Origin: JAJFUI01 sp963754135
GTDB taxonomy: Bacteria > Planctomycetota > Planctomycetia > Pirellulales > Thermoguttaceae
DNA length: 64,000 nucleotides
Direction: 5' to 3'
Assembly (NCBI GenBank): GCA_963754135.1
Contig: CAVWEY010000003.1
Coordinates: 62,001 to 126,000, forward strand
The notes beneath the pieces are model-generated. The model searched no databases. It had not been told where the DNA came from and saw only the letters and a list, made by a program, of their open reading frames with translations. Shown piece after piece: positions 8,009-17,042 of this stretch (within the stretch, counting starts at the first letter, position 1; every line of letters starts with the position of its first letter). The position numbers were made by a program, and so were the translations under genes.

Positions 8009-8409
8009 TCTTGCTCGGGCGGCTGGCCGTGGACAAGATAACGCTGCCCGGCGGTTCTATCTGAAATACGGTTTCGTTTCCCTGCATGACGATCAGCGGC
8101 ATCTCTTCCTGCCCGTCCAGGTCATTCGACAATTGCGGCTGCCACCGCTGTAGGCTACTGGTGATTGTCGGATGGGCTCTCCCCTGGCGTCAGTCGGGGA
8201 ATCCACCGAGGAACGTTCGTCCGGCCAAGTCCTCGGCTTCCCAGTTCCGGGGCCGTTACTGTTAGACCGGGGGGATTGACGGCCACAATATCGCATGGGA
8301 CGATAAGCAGGGTAGGCGGGGATGCCGAAGGTTGAAAATCTCCTGTTGCATGTGGGCCTTTCGGCGGCCCGTGCCCGGCTCGGTCCGACCAACGATAAGG
8401 CAGGATCCA
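8009..8409. other. Intergenic stretch without a recognised gene
   Basis: No reading frame with recognisable content on either strand. It lies between the repeat cluster and the TIR gene and probably carries that gene's promoter; no clear -35/-10 pair was found. Confidence 0.5.
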
Positions 8410-8986
8410 ATGGCGGTCACGCCTGGCGAGGACAAAACAGAGAGCGGCTTTCTCTTCTCCTCTTCTGAGAGTCGAAAGAAGGCTTTCGAGGAGCTTGGTC
8501 TTCCCGAAAGGCACGAGATCGCGCACCTCTGGAAAGAACTGTTTCCAAGAGTTGAATCCCCCGAATTCCTCCCAGAAGAGTTTGCACGCATCGAGATAAG
8601 GCTGTCCCGGCAGTCTTTTCTCAAGGAGGTCGCGCTTAACGAGAGCAAGAAAGAGGGCGAGTCTTCTTGCTTTTCTTCGGAGTTTCTTAGAGGGGTGCTC
8701 GACGAGCTTGGTCCAGCCAAAGAAGAGGACATTGCCTACATTCTCAAAAACGAGTTTCCCAATGCCGAATCACCTGAAGCGGCTGAACGCGTCTTGAACC
8801 GGATTGCCTCGATTCTGAACTCCGTCCAACCCCGCCCGAACTTAAGCCCCAGCGACTGGGTGAAGGTCATCCAGAGCGTTCTCGCGCCGGGCTCTGTCCA
8901 ACCCGTTCCGTCCATCCAACCCCTCCCAAACTTAGGCCCCCCTGCGGAGTTGCTCCAGCGGTGCCATGAGTCTCCCGATGCTCTAA
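8410..8986 (+). pseudogene. 5' part of a TIR-domain gene, cut by an IS
   Basis: ATG 8410 opens MAVTPGEDKTESG. The fragment encodes two related helical repeats, residues 20-65 (pattern ELG...EIAHLWKELFPRVESPE) and 91-136 (ELG...DIAYILKNEFPNAESPE), then a Pro-rich linker and the start of a third repeat. The coding sequence is interrupted after CTAA at 8983-8986, the left copy of the IS target duplication. Reading into the IS adds about 20 foreign residues before a stop at 9048. If the IS is removed the frame continues at 10835 without a stop. The repeat unit is not one I can name; its size and position before a TIR domain suggest a death-like or effector-associated adaptor module. Confidence 0.8.
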
Positions 8987-10830
8987 TCCTTAAACAAGCG
9001 AATGCTGATGGTCTGTGTCCGTTGTTGTGTTGTGATTTGCAGGGGTAAGTGAGAGCGGCCCGGCGTGGCTGGCGTCGGGAGGAGTTGACGGGTTGTGGAT
9101 TGCTTCATGTTGGGACTCGGTTGCACCGTTGTGCGGTCAAGGGTTGCGGCGGACCGGAGCGTCCAGACTCCGGCTTCAAGGTCGGCTCCGTCAACAACGC
9201 AGCGCCCGGCACAGCCGGAAGAACACCGGCAACCGCGGGTTGTAGTTCAGTACGCGATAGATCAACCGCCGGCCCGCCCGGACGATCTGGCAGGGAATCT
9301 TGATGAAGGCATTCAAGAACGTTTTGAACTCCATCCGCAGTATTTCCTGTTTCTGTGCCCGGTGCTCTTCTCGCCAGCAGCCGTCCTCGGGCAGCCACAA
9401 CGCCCACCATGCTTTCAGGTTCCACGCCAGGACGGTCATCACCATGTAGGCCCAATTGCTCAACAGGTTGTCCACCGGCGCCGACAAGGCCCGCACCCCG
9501 CCGGCCAACTGGGCGATCAAGTTCTCTTGATTGCAACGGTCGTTGGCCTCGAACACCACCTCTTCCGCGTCAATCGCCCAGTCGTTGGTGATGTAGAAGA
9601 AGTAGCGGACCTCGTTCGAACAAGCGCGTCTGGCCCTTCTCGTGTGCGATGATCTTGCGGAGAACGATCATGCGGTACGGCTGCTGGCACTCCGTCGGCG
9701 TATACTCGAATTCCGCGTAGTCTTCGCCGCGCAGCCGCAGCACCTCGAACTCGCGGCGGCGGACGATCCGCTGCTTCACGTTCGGAGGTCTCTGCCGCGG
9801 TTCGGTCTGCGCTTCGTAAGGCGGATCGCGGAGGAGCTTTTGCCAGGCCGTTTTCGGCAGGTTTTCCGCGATTTCCCCCAGGTTGGGCATGGCCTTGAAG
9901 CCGAAGTAGAAGGTCACGCCGCTGGCGTCCCAGGCATCAAGTTTCTCCGACTGGCTGAAGGCCGTGTCGCCGCGAAGCACGATCTGGCGGAAGCCTGCAC
10001 GGCGGCACAGAGCGATGGCCTGGTCCGCTTCCTCGGCGGCCCCTTCGTGGCTGGGACGGTTCCCGGAGCGATTGACCAAGCGAAGGACTTCGCCGGTTTC
10101 CGCCAGCGTGGCCAGCAGCGGATGATAGCCCCAGGTGCCTTTGTAGGAGATGTCCATCCCGGCCTTGCACTCGCCGGTGGTCACTACCAGCGTGCCGTCC
10201 AGGTCGATCGTGGCGCGACGGAAGAACTTCTTTGGCTGTCTGGCCCAGACCTTCGAGCGGGCGTCGTCGGCTGCCCGCATCAAGGAGCGGATGTCTGCCT
10301 CGCCGAAGCGGCGGCAGAAATCGCCGGCGGTGGTGGGATCGGGGATCCGCTCTGCGCCCAAGGCGTCGAGGAACACCTCGTCGTTGCGCCGCAACTCGAT
10401 GTCTTCCAACCGCGTGCCGTCGCACAGGGCGTTGTAGGCCAGGTTCAACACGTGGTCCGACTCGTGATAGGGCATGTGGACTTTCAGCAAGTGCAAACGG
10501 CGGTCAATGGCCTCGATCAGTCCGATTTCCCTCGCCAGGCGATGCACCAATCCGATGCCGCCCGTGCCAATGCCGCGGACTTTATCGGCCAGTTCCATGC
10601 GAATGTTCGCCGCTCCAAACACTGGCGCTCCCCGGTCAAATCGCGGCCCGTCCAGTCGTCGCTGGACGCCCCGCTTGGCTTGCCACAGTCGTTTCGATAT
10701 ACTGCGTTTCACTCGAAATCCTCCTTGCATCGTGGAGTGGGTTTGTGTTGTATGCCCATTATACCCGCGAAAACAGGGATGGTTTCGAGTTCTTATATGC
10801 ACTCCGCTTGAAGGTTCGCTTGCTTAAGGT
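8987..10830 (-). mobile_element. IS1380-type insertion sequence, copy 1
   Basis: 1844 bp, flanked by CTAA direct repeats (8983-8986 and 10831-10834). The ends begin TCCTTAAACAAGCGAA and, read inward from the other side, ACCTTAAGCAAGCGAA. It is nearly identical to copy 2 at 15196-17038 (1843 bp, opposite orientation). The length difference comes from one extra T at about 9618 that breaks the transposase. It splits the TIR gene. Confidence 0.93.
9191..10712 (-). pseudogene. IS1380-type transposase, frameshifted
   Basis: Same protein as the intact copy at 15314-16834. Start GTG at 10712 with an AAGGAGG site just upstream on the minus strand. The frame is correct up to HEKGQTRLF, then an extra T (CTCGTTCGAAC where copy 2 has CTCGTCGAAC) shifts it; the remaining 140 residues are in another frame down to 9191. 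Besides this, only a few base differences from copy 2 were seen, so transposition was recent. Confidence 0.9.
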
Positions 10831-10905
10831 CTAATAGAGATTCTGGGCCAACTTAGGCCGGCTGATGCAGAATCGCTTGTCCGCACTTGCAGGAATTTCT
10901 TCCCG

Positions 10906-12066
10906 TTGGCAAAGTCACCCGACGAGAAGTTAACTGCCTCTTTTATGCTAATGTCTGGCTTACAAGAAATCGTGGGGGTGCTAGCGGAGGGCAGACCTCT
11001 GGACATTGAAAAATGCACCAGTTTTCGCGACAGACTCGGATTGGGTGGGGCGACGCCGCACGATCAGAAAGACGCCCCCCTTGCAAATGCCCGACCGGTC
11101 ATTCGGGATGCTGCTGTAAAGACAGGGGTTTCGTTGCTATACGTGACAATTCTGCGATCGGTCGCGGAGCTAGGTTTGCAGGTTGCGGCGCTTGGTGAAA
11201 ACATGATCCCCAGTTTGGCCAAGTCGGTCCAGCAACTCTCGATCTGTGCCAAGCAAGCAAGAATCGCCGTTGCAGCCGCGCAGGGCGACTTCTTGCGTGC
11301 CACGAACGTGCCCGTTAGTTATGCAGGGTGTTCCGGGACGACATGGCATGATGTTGCCGTGAAGATTGCGGAACGACTCCTCGAATCAATTTGGAGGTTG
11401 AACCCCTGTCTATTCGCCAACGCCCTTTCACCGGGTCTTAGTGTGATTCCCGACCCGAAACCCCTGGAAATGAACTGGGACACGGTATGCGGTGCGCTGA
11501 GAGAACTTCCGTTTACCCCTTCTGACGGTCGGAACCTGCAAGACCGTCTCATAGCCGAAGCCATTAACGCAGCCGAGCTTGCCAAAGCCCTGCCCACAAC
11601 GCCGGCCGCCAAGCGGGGGCGAGGCGAAGGGGACCGCGGGAAGGAAGAACGATTCCGCGTTGCCCTGTCATTTCCGGGGGAACATCGCGAATTCCTTGCG
11701 CAGGTTGCGAACAGTCTGGCTAATGGCCTTGGGCGGGAGCGAGTCTTCTATGACAAGTATTACGAAGCGGAGCTAGCTCGCCCAGACCTTGATACCTACC
11801 TTCAACGGATTTATCACGACGATTCCGATCTAATCGCGGTATTCCTCTGTGCGGACTACGATAAGAAGGAGTGGTGTGGGTTGGAATTGCGGGTGATCCG
11901 CGACCTGATAAAGAAGAGAAGCAGTGCTGCCATTATGCCCTTCCGTTTTGATGACACCTCAATTCCCGGGCTTTTTTCAATCGACGGCTACATTGACATT
12001 GGGCAGCGGTCACCAAACGATGTTGCATCGCTCATTCTGGAACGCTTGCAACACAACGACCAATAG
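10906..12066 (+). CDS. TIR-domain protein, 3' part of IS-split gene
   Basis: Coding continues from 10835 in the frame of the 8410 fragment; a TTG at 10906 is the first possible start for the fragment alone. Up to about residue 245 it is helical and unassigned. Residues about 249-380 form a TIR domain: FRVALSFPGEHREF, RVFYDKYYEAEL, SDLIAVFLCADY and KEWCGLELR. The Glu in WCGLE matches the catalytic glutamate of NAD-cleaving TIR domains. Bacterial TIR proteins of this kind usually kill the cell or make cyclic ADP-ribose signals in phage defence. With the IS removed the whole protein is 602 residues. Whether this fragment is still made is unknown. Confidence 0.85.
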   Translation: MAKSPDEKLTASFMLMSGLQEIVGVLAEGRPLDIEKCTSFRDRLGLGGATPHDQKDAPLANARPVIRDAAVKTGVSLLYVTILRSVAELGLQVAALGENMIPSLAKSVQQLSICAKQARIAVAAAQGDFLRATNVPVSYAGCSGTTWHDVAVKIAERLLESIWRLNPCLFANALSPGLSVIPDPKPLEMNWDTVCGALRELPFTPSDGRNLQDRLIAEAINAAELAKALPTTPAAKRGRGEGDRGKEERFRVALSFPGEHREFLAQVANSLANGLGRERVFYDKYYEAELARPDLDTYLQRIYHDDSDLIAVFLCADYDKKEWCGLELRVIRDLIKKRSSAAIMPFRFDDTSIPGLFSIDGYIDIGQRSPNDVASLILERLQHNDQ

Positions 12067-12284
12067 AGTCTCGCCGCCGCATCCCGCGCGAAGTACAGCG
12101 AGCGGGTTGAAGTCGAGGGCAAGTGGTTTGTCTTCTTGCCGGAAGTCGAATCGGAGCGGTTGTGCCGCGGGGCGGACAAAGATCACGACATCCTCGGAAC
12201 AGGAGTAAACAGAGGCAACGGAGAGGGCCGTCGGCGCTTTGCGGACCTCCGTTTTCTCCGTTTCCTCCTGTTTGGCAGGGCCCA

Positions 12285-12344
12285 CGTAGGACGGATTTCC
12301 TAATCCGTCCGCAAACGTGGACGGATTAGGAAATCCGTCCTACG
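12285..12344. repeat. Palindromic repeat, CGTAGGACGGATTTCC family
   Basis: Left arm CGTAGGACGGATTTCCTAAT... from 12285 and right arm ...GGAAATCCGTCCTACG to 12344; each arm has an inner TCCTAATCCG/CGGATTAGGA palindrome. A close relative lies at 50181-50243. Confidence 0.85.
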
Positions 12345-12369
12345 GGGTGACGTGCGGTACGCAATGCGA

Positions 12370-13935
12370 TAGGTGCGTGACAATTTCCACTGGCGCATTC
12401 TGCGGGGTTTAGGTAAACTGCTTGCATGGAGCGTTTCAATCAGAAACCCGAGCAAGGAGCACGGCATGAACCCGACAGCGAAAGTCGCGCCAGAAAAGTT
12501 CGTCGAGACCATGAAGGACGAGATCGAGCAGTATGCCAAAGAGGTGATGGAGGCCGTCAACAACGCCCCGGACGGCGCGTGGATTGCCGGCAGCGAAGAG
12601 CAGGTGCGGGACCTTTCCGCGGAGATGCGACGCAAGGTCTTTGAACGTGCTCTGCAAGAGCGGGTCGATGCGGCGGAAGCCGCTTTTCCCCCCTCCGCAC
12701 CATCCGACGACGGGCAAGCGACTGGCGAATAAGGGCCGGCAGTCGCACCGAGTTCTCACCGTCAACGGCGAGGTCAAAATCGTGCGCCGCTGGTGGCATG
12801 GTCCACAGGTCGGCAGTATCGCGTTGGCGGATGAGATTCTCGATCGCAGCGGGACAACCATCACGCCCGGCGTCATCGAAATGGCTTGCCGAGTGAACTT
12901 GTCGGCGACGAGTTTCGTCCGAGCGGCTGCGGCCCTGGAGCGCACGGCGCAAGTGAAACTCAGCGGCGAGCGGTTGCGGCAAGTGGTGGAAGCGGCCGGG
13001 CGTCGCGTGTTGAACGCCCAGCAAGACGACGCCATCGCCGTGACGTGGCACGCGGAAGATTGCGTGGTGCCGGACAGCGAAAAAGGCAAGAAAACCCGCA
13101 TTTACACGGGCTGCGATGGCGTGATGGTTCCGATCATCACCGACACCGAGAAGATCAAACGCCGGGAGAAAGTCAAAGCCAAACGTCGTCGTCGCGGCAA
13201 GAAGTGCCAGCCCTTGCCGCCGCGAAGGCGCGGGTCGGACCTGTCCTGGAAGGAGTTCAAGGTCGCCTTCTTTTACAGCGAGGACGCGAAGCGTCAGCAG
13301 GTGGCTTTCACGCATGGCAATCACGTCGCGGCGGGAAAGCTGTTGCGTCGCGAGGCGGACAGGCTGCGGTTCCAGAAGGCCGACCAGCGCGTGGGCTTGG
13401 TGGACGGGGCGACGTGGATTCGCGAGCAGATGCAGTTGCACTTCGCCGAGTTGGACGGCTTGGGCTTGGACTTCTACCACCTGAGCGAAAACGTTCATCG
13501 GGCGCGGCGCAAGGTGTTTGGCGAGGAATCGCCCGAAGGCAAAGGGTGGGCCGACGAGCTGATGCACGTGTTCAAGCACGAAGGATGCTCGGCGGCCTGG
13601 GAGCGACTCCTCCCGTGGCGTACGGCCATGCGAGGCAAGGCAAAACGCAAAGCCGCGGATCGGTTGCTGCACTTCATCTCGGCGCGTCGAGACATGATCC
13701 GCTATCCGGAGTTCCGAGAGCATGGTTGGCAGATCGGCAGCGGCCCGACCGAGTCGCAGTGCAAACTATGCACCAAACGGCTCAAAGGCTACGGCCGCCG
13801 TTGGGACCGGCCCAACGCCACAGCGGTTGCAGCCCTGGATACACTGGACAGGAACGGCCAATGGCGCCAAGTCTGGCCAAACGCCAGCTACGCCGCGACT
13901 TAACGCCGCCCAGAACGCTGGTCACACACTGCGAT
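12370..13935 (+). mobile_element. ISKra4-family insertion sequence (ends approximate)
   Basis: Defined by its transposase. Imperfect matching segments near 12372 (GTGCGTGAC, then GCGCATTCTGCGG) and, inverted, near 13930 (GTGTGTGAC, then AGCGTTCTGGGCGG) may be the terminal repeats. No clear target duplication was found, so the borders are approximate. Confidence 0.6.
12466..13903 (+). CDS. ISKra4-family transposase in two frames
   Basis: ATG 12466 (AAGGAG at 12454) opens MNPTAKVAPEKF; this frame runs to 12732 and holds the N-terminal helical part up to LQERVDAAEAAFPPS. The next frame begins in the overlap with PTTGKRLANKGRQ and holds the catalytic part, with VTWHAEDCVV, GLVDGATWI and the family signature GWQIGSGPTESQCK. 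Together about 478 residues, normal for the family. The switch is near TTTTCCCCCC (12684-12693) and needs one skipped base (+1), which fits one extra base better than a classical -1 programmed shift. The element lies between the TIR gene and the RelE toxin pair. Confidence 0.85.
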
Positions 13936-13944
13936 AGCCAGCCA

Positions 13945-13973
13945 TTGACAAATACATCAATATGCGGTAGGAT
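13945..13973 (+). promoter_or_regulatory. Promoter of the RelE-type toxin gene, probably leaderless
   Basis: TTGACA (13945-13950), 17-base spacer, TAGGAT (13968-13973). A start site six to seven bases downstream would fall at or next to the A of the toxin ATG (13980), and no Shine-Dalgarno sequence precedes it. Confidence 0.65.
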
Positions 13974-13979
13974 AGCAAT

Positions 13980-14234
13980 ATGGCCCGTGTGCTGTTGTCC
14001 GCCGAGGCAGCCGATCAGCTTGAAGCGCTGGCCAATCCCATCCACGGCCGGATACTCAAGCTGCTGATACGTCTGGAGCAGTGGCCCAGGGTGAGCGGCG
14101 CGAAACCGCTGGTGGGCGGCTTGGCCGGCCGCTACCGGCTGCGGACGGGCGATTACCGCGTGCAATTTCATGTCGTGGGCGAAGTGGTGACGGTGGAGAA
14201 GATTGGACACCGCGACGGATTCTATGGGGACTGA
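13980..14234 (+). CDS. RelE/ParE-family toxin
   Basis: An 84-residue toxin of the RelE superfamily, most of which cut mRNA on the ribosome. Visible features are the N-terminal helices (AEAADQLEAL, HGRILKLLIRLEQW), the core YRLRTGDYRVQFHVVGEVVTV and the end KIGHRDGFYGD. The RxGDYR segment is the usual RelE core. It starts at ATG 13980 and ends 4 bases before the antitoxin ATG. Toxin-first order is seen in HigBA- and RelBE-like reversed pairs. It sits just downstream of the ISKra4 element. Confidence 0.88.
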   Translation: MARVLLSAEAADQLEALANPIHGRILKLLIRLEQWPRVSGAKPLVGGLAGRYRLRTGDYRVQFHVVGEVVTVEKIGHRDGFYGD

Positions 14235-14238
14235 AGAC

Positions 14239-14601
14239 ATGGCAACGCAACAAACGATCATGGTGGAAGGCAAGCCCTACGTGTTCTTGCCGCGCGACGA
14301 ATACGACAAGTTGACCACGTTGGCCAAGGCAGCGGACCTGCCCGAGCTGCCGAAGCCCGATGCCGACGGCAACTACCCGGCCGTCGAGTATGCCCTCGCC
14401 AGCCTGGCCCGCAAGATTATCCGCGGCCGCGTAGCCGTCGGGCTGACGCAACGCGGACTGGCGAAGCTGGCCGGAATCAGCGTCGAGCACCTGTGCCGCA
14501 TTGAAACCGGCAAGCACACGCCCGGCATCGCAACAATCGACAAGATCGACCGCGCGTTGAAGCAAGCGGGCAAACAAGCACGCCCCAGAAAGCGCGGATG
14601 A
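14239..14601 (+). CDS. XRE-type antitoxin of the RelE pair
   Basis: A 120-residue protein starting at ATG 14239. The N-terminal part (VEGKPYVFLPRDEYDKL) resembles a toxin-binding segment; the C-terminal half is a helix-turn-helix (GLTQRGLAKLAGISVEHLCR, then IETGKHTPGIATIDKI), about residues 70-110. It presumably neutralises the preceding toxin and represses the shared promoter at 13945-13973. Confidence 0.85.
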   Translation: MATQQTIMVEGKPYVFLPRDEYDKLTTLAKAADLPELPKPDADGNYPAVEYALASLARKIIRGRVAVGLTQRGLAKLAGISVEHLCRIETGKHTPGIATIDKIDRALKQAGKQARPRKRG

Positions 14602-14625
14602 GTGGCCCACCCCCCTACCCCCAAA

Positions 14626-14670
14626 TGGCCCGATTCTTGCCGTTGAAACCGCGCGGCGGCAAGTTATGAT
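14626..14670 (+). promoter_or_regulatory. Repeated promoter block upstream of aroH
   Basis: TGGCCCGATTCTTGC (14626-14640), which fits the GG-N10-GC spacing of a sigma54 site, is followed by TTGAAA (14643-14648) and TATGAT (14665-14670), a sigma70-like pair with a 16-base spacer. An almost identical block occurs at 50099-50144. It would give aroH a leader of about 160 bases. Confidence 0.5.
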
Positions 14671-14838
14671 AGCCGCTGTCGGAACGTCCGGTCGCTCCTT
14701 GAAAAGACAAGTTGGGCAAAATGCGTGGTCTGCGGGCCGTGCCCCTGCCGAAATTCAACCAAGACAAGGCATCCAACGCTTCTAACTTTGGAAATCCAGA
14801 GTTCTGCTGACCAACAACCAATCACCAGGAGAGAGGTC

Positions 14839-15195
14839 ATGCCGTGCCGAGGGGTCCGCGGGGCGACGACCGCCGACGGGAACAGCCGCGAGGAGATTCT
14901 TGAGGCCACCCGCGAGTTGCTCACGCAGATGATCGGCCGGAACGGCATCCGGCCGGAAGACATCGGCAGCGTCATCTTTTCGACCACGGCCGATCTGGAC
15001 GCGGAGTTTCCGGCCCTGGCGGCGCGGCAGTTGGGATGGCTCGACGTGGCGATGCTCTGCGGCCGAGAGATGGCCGTACCCGGCTCGCTGGGCCGCTGCA
15101 TCCGCGTGCTGTTGCACTGGAACACGGAGAAGCCGGCCCACCAGATCGTCCACGTCTATCTCAAGGAGGCGGTCCAGCTCCGCCCCGACCACTAG
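14839..15195 (+). CDS. aroH: Chorismate mutase, monofunctional AroH type
   Basis: AroH rearranges chorismate to prephenate for phenylalanine and tyrosine synthesis. The 118-residue protein has the family start RGVRGATTADGNS with Arg7 in place, then FSTTADLDAEFPA, GREMAVPGSLGRCIR with the catalytic Arg, and HVYLKEAVQLRPDH at the end. ATG 14839 is preceded by AGGAGAG. The stop TAG is within CTAG (15192-15195), which also provides the stop of the convergent metG before two IS elements were inserted there. A housekeeping gene within an accessory stretch. Confidence 0.93.
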   Translation: MPCRGVRGATTADGNSREEILEATRELLTQMIGRNGIRPEDIGSVIFSTTADLDAEFPALAARQLGWLDVAMLCGREMAVPGSLGRCIRVLLHWNTEKPAHQIVHVYLKEAVQLRPDH

Positions 15196-17038
15196 TCCTT
15201 AAGCAAGCGAACCTTCAAGCGGAGTGCATATAAGAACTCGAAACCATCCCTGTTTTCGCGGGTATAATGGGCATACAACACAAACCCACTCCACGATGCA
15301 AGGAGGATTTCGAGTGAAACGCAGTATATCGAAACGACTGTGGCAAGCCAAGCGGGGCGTCCAGCGACGACTGGACGGGCCGCGATTTGACCGGGGAGCG
15401 CCAGTGTTTGGAGCGGCGAACATTCGCATGGAACTGGCCGATAAAGTCCGCGGCATTGGCACGGGCGGCATCGGATTGGTGCATCGCCTGGCGAGGGAAA
15501 TCGGACTGATCGAGGCCATTGACCGCCGTTTGCACTTGCTGAAAGTCCACATGCCCTATCACGAGTCGGACCACGTGTTGAACCTGGCCTACAACGCCCT
15601 GTGCGACGGCACGCGGTTGGAAGACATCGAGTTGCGGCGCAACGACGAGGTGTTCCTCGACGCCTTGGGCGCGGAGCGGATCCCCGATCCCACCACCGCC
15701 GGCGATTTCTGCCGCCGCTTCGGCGAGGCAGACATCCGCTCCTTGATGCGGGCAGCCGACGACGCCCGCTCGAAGGTCTGGGCCAGACAGCCAAAGAAGT
15801 TCTTCCGTCGCGCCACGATCGACCTGGACGGCACGCTGGTAGTGACCACCGGCGAGTGCAAGGCCGGGATGGACATCTCCTACAAAGGCACCTGGGGCTA
15901 TCATCCGCTGCTGGCCACGCTGGCGGAAACCGGCGAAGTCCTTCGCTTGGTCAATCGCTCCGGGAACCGTCCCAGCCACGAAGGGGCCGCCGAGGAAGCG
16001 GACCAGGCCATCGCTCTGTGCCGCCGTGCGGGCTTCCGCCAGATCGTGCTTCGCGGCGACACGGCCTTCAGCCAGTCGGAGAAACTTGATGCCTGGGACG
16101 CCAGCGGCGTGACCTTCTACTTCGGCTTCAAGGCCATGCCCAACCTGGGGGAAATCGCGGAAAACCTGCCGAAAACGGCCTGGCAAAAGCTCCTCCGCGA
16201 TCCGCCTTACGAAGCGCAGACCGAACCGCGGCAGAGACCTCCGAACGTGAAGCAGCGGATCGTCCGCCGCCGCGAGTTCGAGGTGCTGCGGCTGCGCGGC
16301 GAAGACTACGCGGAATTCGAGTATACGCCGACGGAGTGCCAGCAGCCGTACCGCATGATCGTTCTCCGCAAGATCATCGCACACGAGAAGGGCCAGACGC
16401 GCTTGTTCGACGAGGTCCGCTACTTCTTCTACATCACCAACGACTGGGCGATTGACGCGGAAGAGGTGGTGTTCGAGGCCAACGACCGTTGCAATCAAGA
16501 GAACTTGATCGCCCAGTTGGCCGGCGGGGTGCGGGCCTTGTCGGCGCCGGTGGACAACCTGTTGAGCAATTGGGCCTACATGGTGATGACCGTCCTGGCG
16601 TGGAACCTGAAAGCATGGTGGGCGTTGTGGCTGCCCGAGGACGGCTGCTGGCGAGAAGAGCACCGGGCACAGAAACAGGAAATACTGCGGATGGAGTTCA
16701 AAACGTTCTTGAATGCCTTCATCAAGATTCCCTGCCAGATCGTCCGGGCGGGCCGGCGGTTGATCTATCGCGTACTGAACTACAACCCGCGGTTGCCGGT
16801 GTTCTTCCGGCTGTGCCGGGCGCTGCGTTGTTGACGGAGCCGACCTTGAAGCCGGAGTCTGGACGCTCCGGTCCGCCGCAACCCTTGACCGCACAACGGT
16901 GCAACCGAGTCCCAACATGAAGCAATCCACAACCCGTCAACTCCTCCCGACGCCAGCCACGCCGGGCCGCTCTCACTTACCCCTGCAAATCACAACACAA
17001 CAACGGACACAGACCATCAGCATTCGCTTGTTTAAGGA
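15196..17038 (+). mobile_element. IS1380-type insertion sequence, copy 2 (intact)
   Basis: 1843 bp with ends TCCTTAAGCAAGCGAA and, inverted, TCCTTAAACAAGCGAA. It is flanked by CTAG (15192-15195) and CTAG (17039-17042). The right CTAG is shared with the next IS. Intact transposase inside. It is the inverted, nearly identical partner of 8987-10830. Confidence 0.93.
15314..16834 (+). CDS. IS1380-type transposase, intact
   Basis: A 506-residue DDE transposase. GTG 15314 follows AAGGAGG (15300-15306) and gives VKRSISKRLWQAK. Typical sections are HESDHVLNLAYNALCDGTRL, the first catalytic Asp in ATIDLDGTLVVTTGE, the second in IVLRGDTAFSQSE, and the C-terminal part around NRCNQENLIAQLAGGVRA, where ENLI carries the Glu of the DDE set. 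An upstream extension to 15224 is possible but has no ribosome site. Confidence 0.88.
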   Translation: MKRSISKRLWQAKRGVQRRLDGPRFDRGAPVFGAANIRMELADKVRGIGTGGIGLVHRLAREIGLIEAIDRRLHLLKVHMPYHESDHVLNLAYNALCDGTRLEDIELRRNDEVFLDALGAERIPDPTTAGDFCRRFGEADIRSLMRAADDARSKVWARQPKKFFRRATIDLDGTLVVTTGECKAGMDISYKGTWGYHPLLATLAETGEVLRLVNRSGNRPSHEGAAEEADQAIALCRRAGFRQIVLRGDTAFSQSEKLDAWDASGVTFYFGFKAMPNLGEIAENLPKTAWQKLLRDPPYEAQTEPRQRPPNVKQRIVRRREFEVLRLRGEDYAEFEYTPTECQQPYRMIVLRKIIAHEKGQTRLFDEVRYFFYITNDWAIDAEEVVFEANDRCNQENLIAQLAGGVRALSAPVDNLLSNWAYMVMTVLAWNLKAWWALWLPEDGCWREEHRAQKQEILRMEFKTFLNAFIKIPCQIVRAGRRLIYRVLNYNPRLPVFFRLCRALRC

Positions 17039-17042
17039 CTAG

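Noticed and set aside
8981..10838. A 6-base target duplication TCTAAT for IS copy 1
   Set aside because: Copy 2 does not allow six bases; a 4-base duplication (CTAA, CTAG) with ends starting T/A-CCTTAA fits both copies and the second IS.
12067..12284. A small antitoxin gene encoding EVEGKWFVFLPEVES
   Set aside because: The frame has no clear start, no ribosome site and no partner; similarity to antitoxin starts is too short.
12584..12732. Programmed -1 frameshift in the ISKra4 transposase
   Set aside because: The frames require a +1 step; a single extra base is simpler, and other genes here carry similar one-base errors.
14626..14640. A firm sigma54 promoter before aroH
   Set aside because: Only the spacing fits well; the second copy lacks the GC pair, and a sigma70-like pair follows directly, so sigma54 use is not claimed.
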